From Liquidambar formosana (lineage: Eukaryota > Streptophyta > Magnoliopsida > Saxifragales > Altingiaceae): DNA of 64,000 nucleotides. A program made the translations under genes and the position numbers. Below the pieces are notes generated by a model. The model saw nothing but the letters and a program-made list of their open reading frames with translations, searched no databases and was not told where the DNA came from. Below are positions 36,471-56,218 of the stretch, piece by piece; position 1 is the first letter of the stretch, and the number at the start of each line of letters is the position of its first letter. The stretch spans positions 20,071,542 to 20,135,541 of the forward strand of contig CM077831.1 of NCBI GenBank assembly GCA_039720395.1, in the 5' to 3' direction.

Positions 36471-39431
36471 TTTTTTTTCCCTTTTTTTTTTTTTTTCTTT
36501 CTTTCTCGGGAAAGTGATAGATTTTCTGGTTCAAAACCCTAAAATGTTCTTTTCTTGTTGGTCTCTCAGAAATGTGAGTGGGGGAAGACTCCTGTGTGGG
36601 TTAGGGTTTGAGAGAAAATGTGAGTTGCACAACTCTTGGTGATCCTGTTGAAGATAAAAGAAGGAAAGAAAAAAGCTTTTGTTCTTCTTTACCTCTTTTT
36701 CATATTGCACATATATACATATATGTATACATGGAATCTTCTGGTTCCTTGGAGGCTTTGGTTGTTGGTGGTCTCTTTTGGGCTTATAGTTCTACAGAGG
36801 TGGACATTATGCTAATTAAGGAATGGGTGACTACATAGAGGGAGAGAAAGAGAGTTGGAGAGAGAGAGAGAGAGAAGAAAATGTGAGATGGTTTTGAGGA
36901 ATTTAAAATGGGGGAACATGGAGATGAAGAAGAGTCAAAGAAGTGTAATTAATGAAATGGGTTAGTTTAAAAATTGAGTTTAATTGAGTTAGGAATTTTA
37001 TTATATTTACCTAAAAAGAATATAAAAAAAACCATATAATAAATGATGAGGAATGAATGAAGACATCAATGAATTCGAGTTGGTAATAAAACCAATCCAT
37101 CTATTTTTCTATCTGTTAGATATTTACTATGATTGGTTGGGAGGCATTGAATTCTGGGGCCTCCATATTTAAAGGCCCTTTATTTAAGCAAAATTTGTGT
37201 GGGAGTTCTTCATTTAGGGAGGAGTGTGATTAAGTTTAGCGTTTAGGAGTAAGGGGGTTTGTTGGGGATGGTGTGGATGAGATTTTGAGACTATTTATGA
37301 GGTGTCCCTAGTTTTCTTACCTTTGAAAAGTACGAGAGATTTGTAGGGATTTGGGACTCTGAATTTTCTCTCTAGTTTATGGAATAATCTTATGAATTGA
37401 TGATGATTAGGGTGTGTAAGTTATAACTCATTGCGATAATAGTCAACTAGTTTCATATAATGATGCTGAGGGCTCGGGTGCTAACCTAGTTGAGATTTCT
37501 TTAGCTTTTTATAATACTTAAGGTCATTTTCTTAAATAAATTTAAAAAAAAAAAAAAGAGATAGGATAAACCATTGCAAAATACAATTAGTCACTAAAAA
37601 TGGAGTCTTTCTAGCATTTCTATTGGGACGTAAATTAATTTTAATTTATCTCTATATTAGAACAGTATCTAGTTCACCCTTCTTATGATTATACTTTAAC
37701 AAGACTAACATTAAGAAATGGACCCTTCTCTATTTATTCATCTTTTTTTTATTGAAAAGATTGTCTCAAACATCTACAAAGGCATGAATCTTGCTATACA
37801 TGCCAAATCATTAAGGTATTCTCTTTACAATCCATATGAGATGTTTCATACCCATACAACTAATATAAGTAACAATCTTTTTGAGGAGTTGAAATGATGA
37901 CGTTTGAGAAGTACACTTAAGACCTGTATCGCTCGACCAACCCCGCTGGAGCAATGAAACCTATGATAATTTTTTTTTCCCCCTCCAATTTGCACATACA
38001 ACTAAAAATCTAAAGCCTGATTGATTGTCAAGGGGCTTAGCAGGCACAATTAGACACCCATTGTATGAAATATATAAATAATATAAACTTGGAAATTTAA
38101 ATTTAAAAAAAAAAAAGGAAAAAAAGAAAAAAAAAGAGAAACTGACAATGTTCTGTATTATTAATTTAACAGTATTGTAATACTTTTAATAAGGTAACCT
38201 CAATGTGATATGCCTAAATATAAAACAAATCTGTTATTTCTGTTTTAAAGTCAACTTTCATTTAATCCCTCACACCCCCCTCCCCTAAAAAAAACACCAA
38301 AAAAAAAAAAAAAAAACACAAAAAAAGAGGAAAAATGAAAAAACAAGAAAGAAGAAAGAAATAGTTATAATATATTATATATTACCCTGTATTGTGATTT
38401 GAAGTTTACCTATCTCTAAGTGGCAATTAGTTATTTTATATGATAATTATGTATGGTGGGTAAGGGGTACAATTCTGAGTACATGGTGCCAAGAACTATA
38501 ATTATGTTGGCTAGAAAATACTATTTATTTGTTCAAATGTCGGTGGTAATGACTACTTTTTTTTATTTACAATTTCCTCTTCTTAGTTCTTATTTTGAAT
38601 AATGAGATCTAATGTTATATACTGAGAAATAGCAGCATATAAATATTGCACACATTATACAATGATTTATAAAAATATGATAATAACATACTTTTAAAGT
38701 TAGGTGTGAGATATCTTCTAAATTCAAGAATTATACTATGAACTCAGCAAGATGCCTGAGTGAACTCATTTTTCAAATTCAAAAATAAAAAATAAAAAAT
38801 CAACCTAGCCTCAAATTCACATAACTTGTATTGGTTGTTCAATTCGAATAACTTTGAGTTCAACTAGCATGAGAGTTCACCATTGCTCAAAGCAATTACG
38901 AACATTCGGACACATGCCTTGACATATAGGCTCCATGTATTTTTAATGAACTCATGTCGTTATGTTCCATGTCAAAACAACGATGAACTGTCATAGAAGA
39001 GTTTTCCAATAATTTTTGGCTATTCAGCTCTTTGTAGAGCTTCCTTCTCCTATTAAATCATAAGCCATCATCATGTGTTCTCTTACCATCTTAATTCATG
39101 TGCTTTCTTGCCTTCCTCTTGTTCTTACCATGTGGTTTTTCAATTTGAGTTGCACTTGAGTTTAACTTGTTTCTTCCCATACGTATTACTAGTATACAAC
39201 TTAGACTGTTATTTTGATGAATTTTGATATAGGTATGCCCATCAAGCACCTTGTGGATTTCATCATAATGTGCAATCTAAAATATTTATAATATTTGCAT
39301 TGCTTTTGGTTGTTCTCCAGAGGCCATGAAAATGCCTGTTGAGACAATATATATATATATAGATATATATATATAAAAGTTATATCAACACGTGCTTACC
39401 TGATCATCATCCTATATATATATATATATAC
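36471..39431. other. Intergenic region upstream of GAE, no gene recognised
   Basis: GAE promoter and leader are expected at 36471-36950, where there is a (GA)n-rich stretch near 36840-36880. The remainder is AT-rich with poly(A) runs (37540, 38105, 38295) and no open frame showing protein features. Confidence 0.5.
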
Positions 39432-39668
39432 GGTTATGTTTCCATCAGCATGTGTTGATATAAGTTATATTAGCACTATGCATTATAGGTTGTACCCCTT
39501 GCATTGGTTTAATGTACCTCATAACCTGCAATGCATAAGGTACAACTTCTAATGCGGGTGTTGAAATAAATTATATTAGCATGTGCTTACCTGGTGCAAG
39601 CGGTACAACCCCCAATGCATGGTGCTGATATAATTTATATCAATACGTGCTCATCGGAACACAACATA
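39432..39668. mobile_element. MITE, family 'TTGATATAAGTTATATCA', copy 2
   Basis: Inverted terminal repeats of about 70 bp: the left end reads CATGTGTTGATATAAGTTAT...ATGCATTATAGGTTGTACC and the right end, reverse-complemented, reads CACGTATTGATATAAATTAT...ATGCATTGGGGGTTGTACC. TA-dinucleotide repeats lie on both sides. A fragment of the same family lies just to the left (39378-39412). Confidence 0.65.
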
Positions 39669-40076
39669 CATATATATATATATATATAATTTATCTTTTA
39701 AAATGTACAAATGGCAACTAAGAGTTGGACAAAAACAAAAACAAAAACAAAAAATTTGGGAAAACAAGAGGGAAAAAAAATTGATTGGAGGAACTAGGAA
39801 AATTATTGTAGCTAACGAAACAAAATGACAAGCCTTTCTACATATATTCCATTTTTACATTTTGATTCCTATGAGCCTGTGACCGACCGGCCTTCTATGT
39901 TGTTGTCGTCCTTTTTTTTTTCCCTCGTTGTTGTTTTATGCTTGAATGCATATCTATTTCCGCGTTGATGTTTCAAAGAACTTTCCTCCAAGGTGATAAA
40001 AACCTTGAATTTTTTGTTTTTATTTTTGATAGTAAGAGAGGGAGAGGTGAATTTATGCAGTAGGAGACAGATGACA

Positions 40077-40117
<41 letters not shown>

Positions 40118-41534
40118 CACACAATATGTGAGTGGGAGCAGTAGTGCAAAGCAGACTTGAAAAGAAGGCAAGAACTGCTTTTCATGAACCTTACTAGATA
40201 TCTTTCATTCCAATTAATGTTGAATAGGCCAGCATCATGTGGAGATTACTGCAGAATCACAGACCCCCACACCTGTTTACTTCAACTAAAAGCTCAATGT
40301 AACACTTAAAAAATGAAGAAGAGTGATGTTGAAGAAAAAAAAGAAAGAAAAAGAAACACCAAAGTCTATGCCCCACCACCCTTACACTGCACCTACGCTC
40401 ACCATTATGATCTTCACCTAATGGTACCCATGTTAGTCAAATGATACCTAATGTTGCACATATTTGTCAAATGGGTTTCCATCTTTGATGGGTCATAGGA
40501 AAACTGCCCAGAGAATTGGAGATCTGTTTGGTCTTCACCATTTTTTATTCTAAAATTTTACGAGAGCATAGTTTTATAAGTAAGTATTATGAGAGCTAGT
40601 AAGGATCCTTTCCATTAATTAGAAATTTAGACCATTCATATTTGATCGATCCTACATGAATTGACGGATTCCAAATGCTATGAATGATTCGAATTTCTCT
40701 AGACCATTCAGTAAATAAAGAAGAGCTTCACCAGCAAAACGTACTTTACTCAACAGTGGCTTCAAAATGGCAAATTCTTAATAGATATAGCTCAATATAG
40801 TTTTTTCTCCTGTTCCACTCTCTCTTGGCTACTGGAACAAAGGGAACTAAACGTAAATTGCTTTATGGTATGTGCCAACTGCCAAGAACATCAGGCCGGT
40901 TTTTAAAAACAGAAAATAGCATATAAAACAAATTTGACAAGGTGTTTTCAAAAACTGTTTTCTAGACCTTTCCCCCCCCCCCCTTAAAAACAGCCTATCC
41001 TCAGGGAACGTCGTAATTATGTTTTGGGTTTCTATTTTATGAGCGAGATCAAAAAAGAAACCATTGAAAAGGACATGTTTTCAAACTTTTGTTGCCGTTT
41101 TTTGAATATGCACTTGTGAGATCCATTTTTCTGAGATCGTGAGCAAACATGTCCTAATTATCAATAAAAATAAATGAATAAATTATTTTTTCTTTTCCAA
41201 AGAAAAATGAAAAAGGAAGTCAAGTTCTCCAGAGGTACCACCTAAACCATGTGAAAATCTGATACAAAAGGCGAGGCAAACATGTTCAAGTAGTTCTTTC
41301 TTTATAGCCTGGCACCGTGTTCCATGCCTTGCTAGTAAAAGTAAGCTGGACATGAACCAAAAAATATTATAAAATTCTATATTAAATATACAAGGAATTA
41401 AAAAAAATAAAAATAATTGTCATGTCAATGCCCCAAAATTATATAATTCCGTGAGACTTAACTTTAAAATTCTCTGACTCCCCAAATAGAGGGTTAATAA
41501 TATCACCCACAGTTTCACAAATAGATAGAAACTT
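39669..41534. other. Intergenic stretch, no gene recognised
   Basis: Contains a pure (GA)n microsatellite at 40081-40114; an open frame across it on the minus strand (39869-40171) gives a Leu-Ser repeat and is not credible as a gene. A poly(C) of about 12 bp occurs near 40973. Confidence 0.5.
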
Positions 41535-41672
41535 GGGAGGTGCCTTTTCCACACCCTTTTTGGCTAGATCTACACCCCTCATGGTTTTTATTTCACACCC
41601 CTTTGGCCTATTACAGTATTACTTGTAGAGGAGTGTGGATGTAACAAAAAAGGGTGTGAAAATAGACCCTCC
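41535..41672. mobile_element. Short MITE related to the 51-kb Mutator-like element
   Basis: Inverted repeats of about 43 bp enclose a short centre: TTCCACACCCTTTTTGGCTA at the left, and TTTCACACCCTTTTTTGTTA as the reverse complement of the right end. The same terminal motif (TTTCACACCCTTTTTTGGTT) bounds the 50988-52138 element, so this looks like an internally deleted relative. Flanking 9-mers do not match cleanly. Confidence 0.55.
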
Positions 41673-42236
41673 TTACAAATTTTACACCATAAAGTCCAAA
41701 GAAAGCTGAATAAATAAGGCTAATGCTTTCTGCAAAATTTATACCATAAAGACCAAACCAAGCTGAATGAGTTTAGGTTTTTTCAACAATCTTATACTGG
41801 GAAGTAGAGAGCAATAAACTCAATTATTGAAATTGATCTCATGTTCACAGAAACAATTATTGGACAAAGCAATCTTACATTATTCTCAGATCTCCATCAA
41901 CCAACATCCGCACCCAATTTAAAAAATAAAAATAAAAATAAAAAAACCGCACCCAAATTTTTTTTTGTTAAAAAAAAAAAATTTAAGGAGGGTGAGGTGG
42001 GGAATTATCTAGATCCATCCTCCCAATGAAGCATTCATTGAACAACCAAGGTACATTTAAATTGCATACAATTACAATATTGGGCCCTGCTGGCCAACAT
42101 AAAACATAACAGGTTACAAGGCAATGCAAGAAAAGGACGGCTTGCGTTGCCCATTGCATGTGGTGGATAGCTTCTCAAATATATTTCCAGTTCTTGTTGC
42201 CTTTTCTTTTCCTAATTTTAATAGTTGAAGAGCATT

Positions 42237-49735
<7,499 letters not shown>

Positions 49736-50051
49736 CTCTCTCTCTAAAACTCTCCTTGTCTCTCTCTTTGTCTGTCTATGGTAGTTGGTGTATATGAAGG
49801 GAGAAGTAGAAATGAAGAGGCGTCTCCCTCTCTCTTTCCGAATGTTGATGGAGATGAATGTGTGGGGAGGGTTAGTGGAAATGAAGAGGGGTTTTGGTGT
49901 TTGGTATATTGATTGAGTCAAGGACGTTCACCAACCAAGTCTGCCACCAGAAAATGTGGTGAACATTCACCCCAAAATATTAAAAATTAAAATAAAATAA
50001 TTAGACCTGCTTTAGGAACTTGTACTTTGTATTTTGAGTTGTGGGTAATCC

Positions 50052-50095
<44 letters not shown>

Positions 50096-50586
50096 ATTTT
50101 TAAAATATCATATTTATTTATCATTTGAAATAATTAATTTATAAAATATTATTTAAAATGATCTAAAATAATTTACTTATTATTTAAAGTGATTTACTTG
50201 TTATTTAATGATTACTTATTATTAAAAATGATTTATTTATCATTTTAAATAATTTTTTATTTATTTTTAAAAGTGATCTACTTATCATTTCAAATCACAA
50301 TACAGATATTATACTCAATTTTTTGAAAAGATTTTTTCCTCCTCCTGTTTTAGTTGGGACAATCTCTCTCAAAGGGTCATCAGTAAAGTACTTGCATTTT
50401 CTTCTGAAAGAACTTGTACCCTAAGCTGAAAATGTTGTACCTGATTTTTGGGTAACTTTTCTTTTTCTTTTTCTTTTTTTCTTTTTTTTGGTGTGGAAAA
50501 TTTGTCTCCATTTGGAGTTGGTGAGTCAGCACAGGTTAAGTGAGGAATTGGACTGTCACGTCTCTCACCAACCCCCTTACCCTTAT

Positions 50587-50619
<33 letters not shown>

Positions 50620-50892
50620 GAAGAAAAATGTTTATCATATTATCTACCAAAAAAACAGAAAAAAATGTTTATAATATTGGATAGGTTTTTGGGATGGGAC
50701 CCAGGAAGTAGGTACGAGTTTATACGCATTCGAAGTCTGCCAACCAGGGGTTTGGTGAGCGTTTTCTGTCGGGAGGAAATTGGGCTGGACCCTGTTCATA
50801 TGGTTTTAGGTGTTGGGTCATGATGAATGGGGATGGGCCCTCATTAGAACTCGTTTCTGTTTGGACCTTGGATTAGGACTTTTCGAAAAGGG
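49736..50892. other. EPSPS promoter/leader region and microsatellites
   Basis: The minus-strand leader next to the EPSPS ATG is GA/CT-rich (49736-49850). Further out are a (TA)n run at 50054-50093 and a (GA)n run at 50594-50619. No coding sequence was recognised. Confidence 0.55.
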
Positions 50893-52440
50893 AACTGCTA
50901 TTGCAACCCCACTTTTTTTTTTATCAAATCCTCTTTTTTTTGTTTTGGTTTTTAAAATTTTATGCAAAAATAAAAGGTTTTTACAAAGGGTGGACCTATT
51001 TTCACACCCTTTTTTGGTTATCCACAACCTTCCACGGTTAATTTTGTCATTTTATTTTCTCTCTCTCCTCTCTTCCTATCTTCCATCACCCTTTCCTCTT
51101 CTCCTTTCTCCAGTTGCTCTGGCACTGTCTTTCATTCCAACAACTCCATTTTTTTCCCAACTCCGTTCAACTCATGTTTCTGGCAAACTCTTTTTTGTTG
51201 GTGAACTCTATTTTCAATATTCCAACATAAGAAAATTATAATTAAAAAAAAATAATCAAAGAAGAAGAAGGGGAGGAAAGGGAGTTGGCAGCCAATGTTC
51301 ATCTACAGAAGAAAAAAACATGAAAGACGAAAGGAGATTTGTTTGCCACAGTCGACAATCTGTTTGAAGGCACACTATTCGACGGCATAGGAAGGAACTT
51401 TCTTCTCTATTCCCCTTTCTCTTTTCTCTCCTTTCTCCACTGGCGGCAGTCCAAGGAAAGCCCCTTTCTACTATGGAGCCCATTATCATCACACCCCCAA
51501 ACCCATTGTCAATACTCCTCTCCCTCCTTCACCACAAATATAAAAACCCGCGAAACCCCCCACCATGTTCAAGCCCACAACTATAAAAATAATAAAACAT
51601 TAGCAGAATATTAGGGGGTTTTGCAACCCAAACTACCCATTGATCTTGGAAAGAAAGATGAAAAAAGGGGAAAAAAGAAGATGACGTTGCAGGTAGAAAA
51701 CCCTGATGAAGGTGAAGGACATGACACTGGATGAAAAAATCCCTATTTTTTCCGATCTGCAACTCGACGGAGACGAGGCTACATGTTCAGTTCGTCTAGG
51801 GCAACGAAAATCCTCTTCCTCTAGACAAATTAACCATTTTGAAGAACATAAAAGCAAATTTTTTTGATGAAATCCATAAGAAACCGTAGACTATTTTATT
51901 CAAAACAAGCTCTGCCAAAATGTTAAAGACAATGTATATAAAATCCTCCTTTGAGCCTTATCCTTCAACCCCATAAAAATAGAACTCACCATGTAAAGAG
52001 GGGCTTCCAGATAAAAGATGAAGGAGAGAACAGAGGAGAGAGTGATGGAGAGAAAGATATAGGAGAGAAGTCGAATGACAAAATCACCCATGGAAGGATG
52101 TGGATAAGCAAAAAAGGGTGTGGTAATAGGCCCTACCCTTTTACAAAAATGGGTCACTTTGTCTACTGAAAAACATCATTTTGAATAACTTTGCAGAAAG
52201 TTTTTTTAAAATCTATTGTTTAAATTGATTTTTTAGCAAAAAAGGAAATAAAAGCTATAAATGGTTAAAAAGTCTACTTAAACGATAGATTTTGAAAAAA
52301 CTTTTTTTTACAAAATTATTCAAAATGATATTTTCCAATGGACAACGCTATCGGTTTTCATAAAAACCTTTTATATTTTGCATAAAACCTTAAAAATCTA
52401 AAGAATGGGGGGTGGGGTGATAAAAATGAGGGTTACCTTT
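50893..52440. mobile_element. Foldback element split by a Mutator-like insertion
   Basis: Once the 50988-52138 insert is set aside, 50893-50987 plus 52148-52240 pairs as an inverted repeat with 52245-52440. Examples: TATGCAAAAATAAAAGGTTT against TATGCAAAATATAAAAGGTT, and ATCATTTTGAATAACTTTGC against ATCATTTTGAATAATTTTGT. The arms are about 190 bp with almost no loop. The outer boundaries are approximate. No coding capacity. Confidence 0.6.
50988..52138. mobile_element. Mutator-like element, 1151 bp, 9-bp target duplication
   Basis: Perfect 9-bp repeats TTTTACAAA lie at 50979-50987 and 52139-52147. Inverted ends of about 65 bp share CACACCCTTTTTTG and TATCCACA blocks (left GGGTGGACCTATTTTCACAC; right, reverse-complemented, GGGTAGGGCCTATTACCACA). 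Internal open frames on both strands show no transposase features, so it is non-autonomous. It sits in one arm of an older foldback element. Confidence 0.7.
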
Positions 52441-52735
52441 TCACAATTCGACAATAAAACCTTAAAGCTCATGCCCACCCTCTACTATGGGTAACGCTAT
52501 CCAAATCCGGACTAGGAGATGCCAACCATCCATGATCCATTGGATTTTGAGACCTCTCAGTCAGCAAAGCAATTAACAAAAATTGATCGGGTTTAACTTT
52601 CATTTTTGTTTCTTCTTTTTCTCCAAACTCTTAGGATTGATTGGCTTCAACTTCTCTCACTCCTTGAAGTCATTCATTACTAAGTTTATTTTATGCAGTA
52701 AGCCAATGAAAGTGAACAATCGACCTCATGATCTC

Positions 52736-52986
52736 GAATTGGGATTTGGTGAAGTTTGGAACTTTAATTGTATGGTAAAGTTACCGCTGAATTAACGCCA
52801 TGTGGCAAAGGAGAAGAAGGGACGGCTCGGATTCATAAGTAACAAAGCCGTTGAGACCACAAAATCTGAGAACTGCTTTGCTACCAGCGAATTCGAGTCG
52901 TCCTTTCTTCTTCCTTGCCACATTGCATTAATTCAGCGGTAACTTCACTATGCAGTTAAAGTCCCAAATTTCACCAAATCCAGTCC
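52736..52986. mobile_element. Mutator-like MITE, 251 bp, 9-bp target duplication
   Basis: The perfect 9-bp repeat CATGATCTC flanks it at 52727-52735 and 52987-52995. Inverted ends of about 95 bp share GATTTGGTGAA, AAGTTACCGCTGAATTAA and a GAAGAAG block. It is not closely similar to the 50988 element, so it is a separate family. The open frame at 52583-52795 overlaps it and is not a gene. Confidence 0.75.
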
Positions 52987-53983
52987 CATGATCTCTTACC
53001 CGTGTCTTGGAAATTAGTCATATTGGTAAAGAAAAGATTATATGAAGGAGGCCTAAGAAGCCATTGGGCCAGTCAAAACCATGAACTGTTATTTCATAGA
53101 GTTTCAAGAAGATAAAATGACATAAACAGAGATTCGAAAAGGTTCCTTCTCAATAAGTCAACATGGTTTGCAAATATCACATCGGCCAAATCCACTTCAT
53201 TTAGAGGCTGCTCCTTCCTAGCTAGAAACCAAAATTCAAAGGGAGTTGGCTCCTGTTCAGTCAATTTCTTCGAATAGGATTCTCTTTTCTTTTTCCAGCC
53301 TTCTTGTGGTTTCTTGTACCAACAGGCTTGGCTGTTCTTGTTCCTTTTCTTTTCTTTTTATATATACCCTCACTTACCCAAAAACAAAAAAAAAGGGGGG
53401 GCTTGTTTAGAGCTCATGGACAAAGCTTGGTAAAAATATAATTATAATATTATATTAGGTTGCGTTTTAAATAAATATTTTATGAGTCTTAGCTCTCGGT
53501 GGGATTGCAAACGAACAAAGTTTTTCACGAACAATTTGTGAATAAGTTCGGTTAAGGCACGTTTGAATTCAATCGTTTCTTAAATGGGCCAAGCTCAAAC
53601 CAAAATTCAACTCAACACATTACAAGCTTGAGCTTGAACTTTAATAACCAAAGCTTAAACACCAGAAGCTCAACTTTGCTTGGCTCGATTGCAGCCTTAA
53701 ATTATTTATGATAATAAGAAGCAGGCGAAGACTGGCTTTAGTTGGGCTGCAAATCGAGCCCATTGGGTTGGGCCTCAATTTTCGAACTATATATCGTGTG
53801 ATGGGATTGTAATTGAACCAGATTTAGGTTGCAAAAGTACACTAAGTCAGTAACAGGTTTATTCACATTGATTTCAATGTTGCCAAGTTGGAGGTACCTT
53901 TGTGCTGAGTCGAATCTAATTGGTGGAAATTGGAGAACGTAAAAAAAATATCATAGTGGTTTAGTACTGGTACCTGGGTGGGG

Positions 53984-54108
53984 TTTAGGGTTTGAATCTT
54001 TTTTAATGTACAACTCAACTCAACTAAGCCTTAGAATGGGGTTGGAACACAAGTAATTTAGGGTTTGAATCTCTTTTAATGTACAACTCAACTCAACTAA
54101 GCCTTAAT
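53984..54108. repeat. 74-bp tandem duplication
   Basis: TTTAGGGTTTGAATCT starts at 53984 and again at 54058. Both copies continue into TGTACAACTCAACTCAACTA. Confidence 0.75.
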
Positions 54109-54319
54109 TCTAACTACGTAAAGTAGATTACATGAATCTTTTTATGCCATTGAATTCTATCAAGGGTCGTATATTCTATTTTAATCCTTAGTATAGATTG
54201 CTTTTCTCACTGCTTCTAATCAAGTTATTTTAATACTTCCTCTTGTCCTTTAAAGGCCTTCAATTTAAATCAACTCACCCTTATGTACAAGTGCATTCTT
54301 AGGTCTTTGTTGTGCATGA

Positions 54320-54541
54320 TTAAACTACCTTAGGCCATTTTTCCTCATACTGTCCTCCAATCAGTGCCACTCCCACCTTCTTACTAATGTAATCATTTCT
54401 TATTTTATTCTTCTGCACATTACCATTTGTCCATCTTAACATCTGCATCTCTACTACATTCATTTTTTGCCATATGTTGTTTTCTAACTGCCCAACATTT
54501 GATACCATAGAACATAGCCAGTCTAACAGTCTTATAATCAT
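54320..54541 (-). pseudogene. LINE reverse-transcriptase C-terminal remnant
   Basis: The minus strand encodes VVEMQMLRWTNGNVQKNKIR and NDYISKKVGVALI, the pattern found at the C-terminal end of plant LINE ORF2 proteins (EMRMLRW...DKIRN...KVGVAPI). The preceding part (RLAMFYGIKCWAVRKQ) lies in another frame, showing a frameshift. It is a short dead fragment. Confidence 0.65.
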
Positions 54542-54625
54542 CTAGTAGAATTTTCCTTTAACTAGGTATTTTTTTTGTCACACAGCATGAAGGTAGTGTA
54601 AAATAATGTCTCTTAACTTCTGTAT

Positions 54626-54660
<35 letters not shown>

Positions 54661-54807
54661 CTTAACTTGGGCGTTCAAATCTTTTGGTGAAGTAGGGTTG
54701 GGTTCAAATCCTTTCCAAAGAGCACCTACCTTCATCTTGCTAAAAGTAGACTATATATAAAATCAATGTGTAAAATATTTCTTGCCTAGGACCAAAAATT
54801 TAAAGGC

Positions 54808-54920
54808 AAAAAACATATGTATGAATCCATAATTTTAATTTCATAATTTTAATCAATGTGTAAAAACAAGTCTTGGTGTGAATTTCAAATTAAAATTATG
54901 GATTCATACATATGTTTTTT
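54808..54920. repeat. Perfect 33-bp inverted repeat (hairpin)
   Basis: The arm at 54808-54840 (AAAAAACATATGTATGAATC onward) is the exact reverse complement of 54888-54920, with a 47-bp spacer. It could be a small foldback MITE. No transcript evidence can be read from the sequence. Confidence 0.8.
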
Positions 54921-56218
54921 ATCCTATCGGATTCGTTTCTAAATCTGTTCCCCTGTAGGTGAGTACCTAGGTTAATTATGAGGTACCATACTTAAATTAT
55001 AATGCCAAATAGCAATAGAGAACACATCAACACAGAGCTTTAAATGGGTGACACATAAGTAGTTAATTAACAATGATGTTTTGACAAAATGTATGCTCCC
55101 CATACAGAGTAAGACTTTTCACCACCACACTACGTCCCACAGAGAGAGAGAGAGAGAGAATATGCTAAAATTCTCTAACATGTTCGCTTGAAAATGGGTC
55201 CCACTGTCAACAGCCCATACCAGACTCGACCTTCAATCCAAGAATCAATATACAGGAGGGAAGATATTAACCAAACCTCCATGTGGTTCTTAATGGCCTC
55301 ATACCTACCGACAAAAAACCTTGGTAGTAGAAGACAATGTGGATAGGTAGGCTGAGCACAGAAGCCTTCAACAACCACCACATAGTCATCAATTAGTCAT
55401 ATATCCCCCTCCCCTTAGGTCTCTTTGCACAACTTGGTGGGACCCCAAAGGCTTGAAAGGATTAGAGTGCCCCACCCTTCTTGAATGGCTTAAGACCACC
55501 ATACAACCCAATCCAGCAAAAAGTATACAAACCTTCGTTTTCTTTGTTTGGTTAAAACAAACCTTCCTTTTCACCGACCTATCAAATGACCAACCCACAG
55601 CTTGGTATTATGTACCATTCATTCTGGATAATCTGAGAAAATAAAACATCTCAAACAGATTTTAAGAGATTTTGATAGAGATGAAAACCAAAAATAAAAA
55701 CAAAAAACCAAGAAAATAGGTATACTAAATTAAAGAGGCTAAACAATTGGCCCATGTCAGCCAAACTGCCCTATCCCATATTCAACAACTACTTGAACCC
55801 CTAATCACAAAACTATTATTAGGATTACAAATCAGCCCAACCCATTACTTTCAAGTTCCAAAATTAAATAAAAAGGAGACGTTAAAATGGAATATCGTAA
55901 AACCTCATTAAAAATCAACCACAAAGCATTACAAGACTCAAGAAAGGTTCAAGAGTTGGTACAAATTCATGATCATTCATAAACCCTAATCTCTCTTCTG
56001 ATCTTTTGATTCAGTCTGCAGACTCAGCTGCTCCACTGAAGAAGATAAAAGCAACAGAAGAAAATTTTATCTTCTTTTATTATGATGTAAGAAGCCAAGT
56101 ACCGACCCAGCCAAGTACTTACCCAAATCCCTTATGGCCTCTTCACTGTAATCTCCAAACCCAAAAACCCAGATGTCATATAACATTTAAGCTGCGCATT
56201 AACCAACAAAAACCAGGC

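Larger units (their letters stand above)
52996..56218. other. Intergenic region left of transketolase, no intact gene
   Basis: Contains a 74-bp tandem duplication (53984-54108), a LINE remnant (54320-54541), a poly(A) run (54627-54655), a perfect hairpin (54808-54920) and a short (GA)n run near 55141. Short open frames between 55175 and 55644 show no protein features. The transketolase 3' UTR lies at the right end. Confidence 0.5.

Noticed and set aside
39869..40171. 100-codon minus-strand frame
   Set aside because: A Leu-Ser run encoded by the (GA)n microsatellite explains much of its length.
49736..49921. N-terminal extension of EPSPS from an upstream in-frame ATG
   Set aside because: The family start MAQVSK lies at 49735, and the upstream part is CT-rich leader sequence with no resemblance to known EPSPS precursors.
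50810..51241. 143-codon plus-strand frame and neighbours on both strands
   Set aside because: They lie across the boundary of the foldback and Mutator-like elements and show no transposase or other domain.
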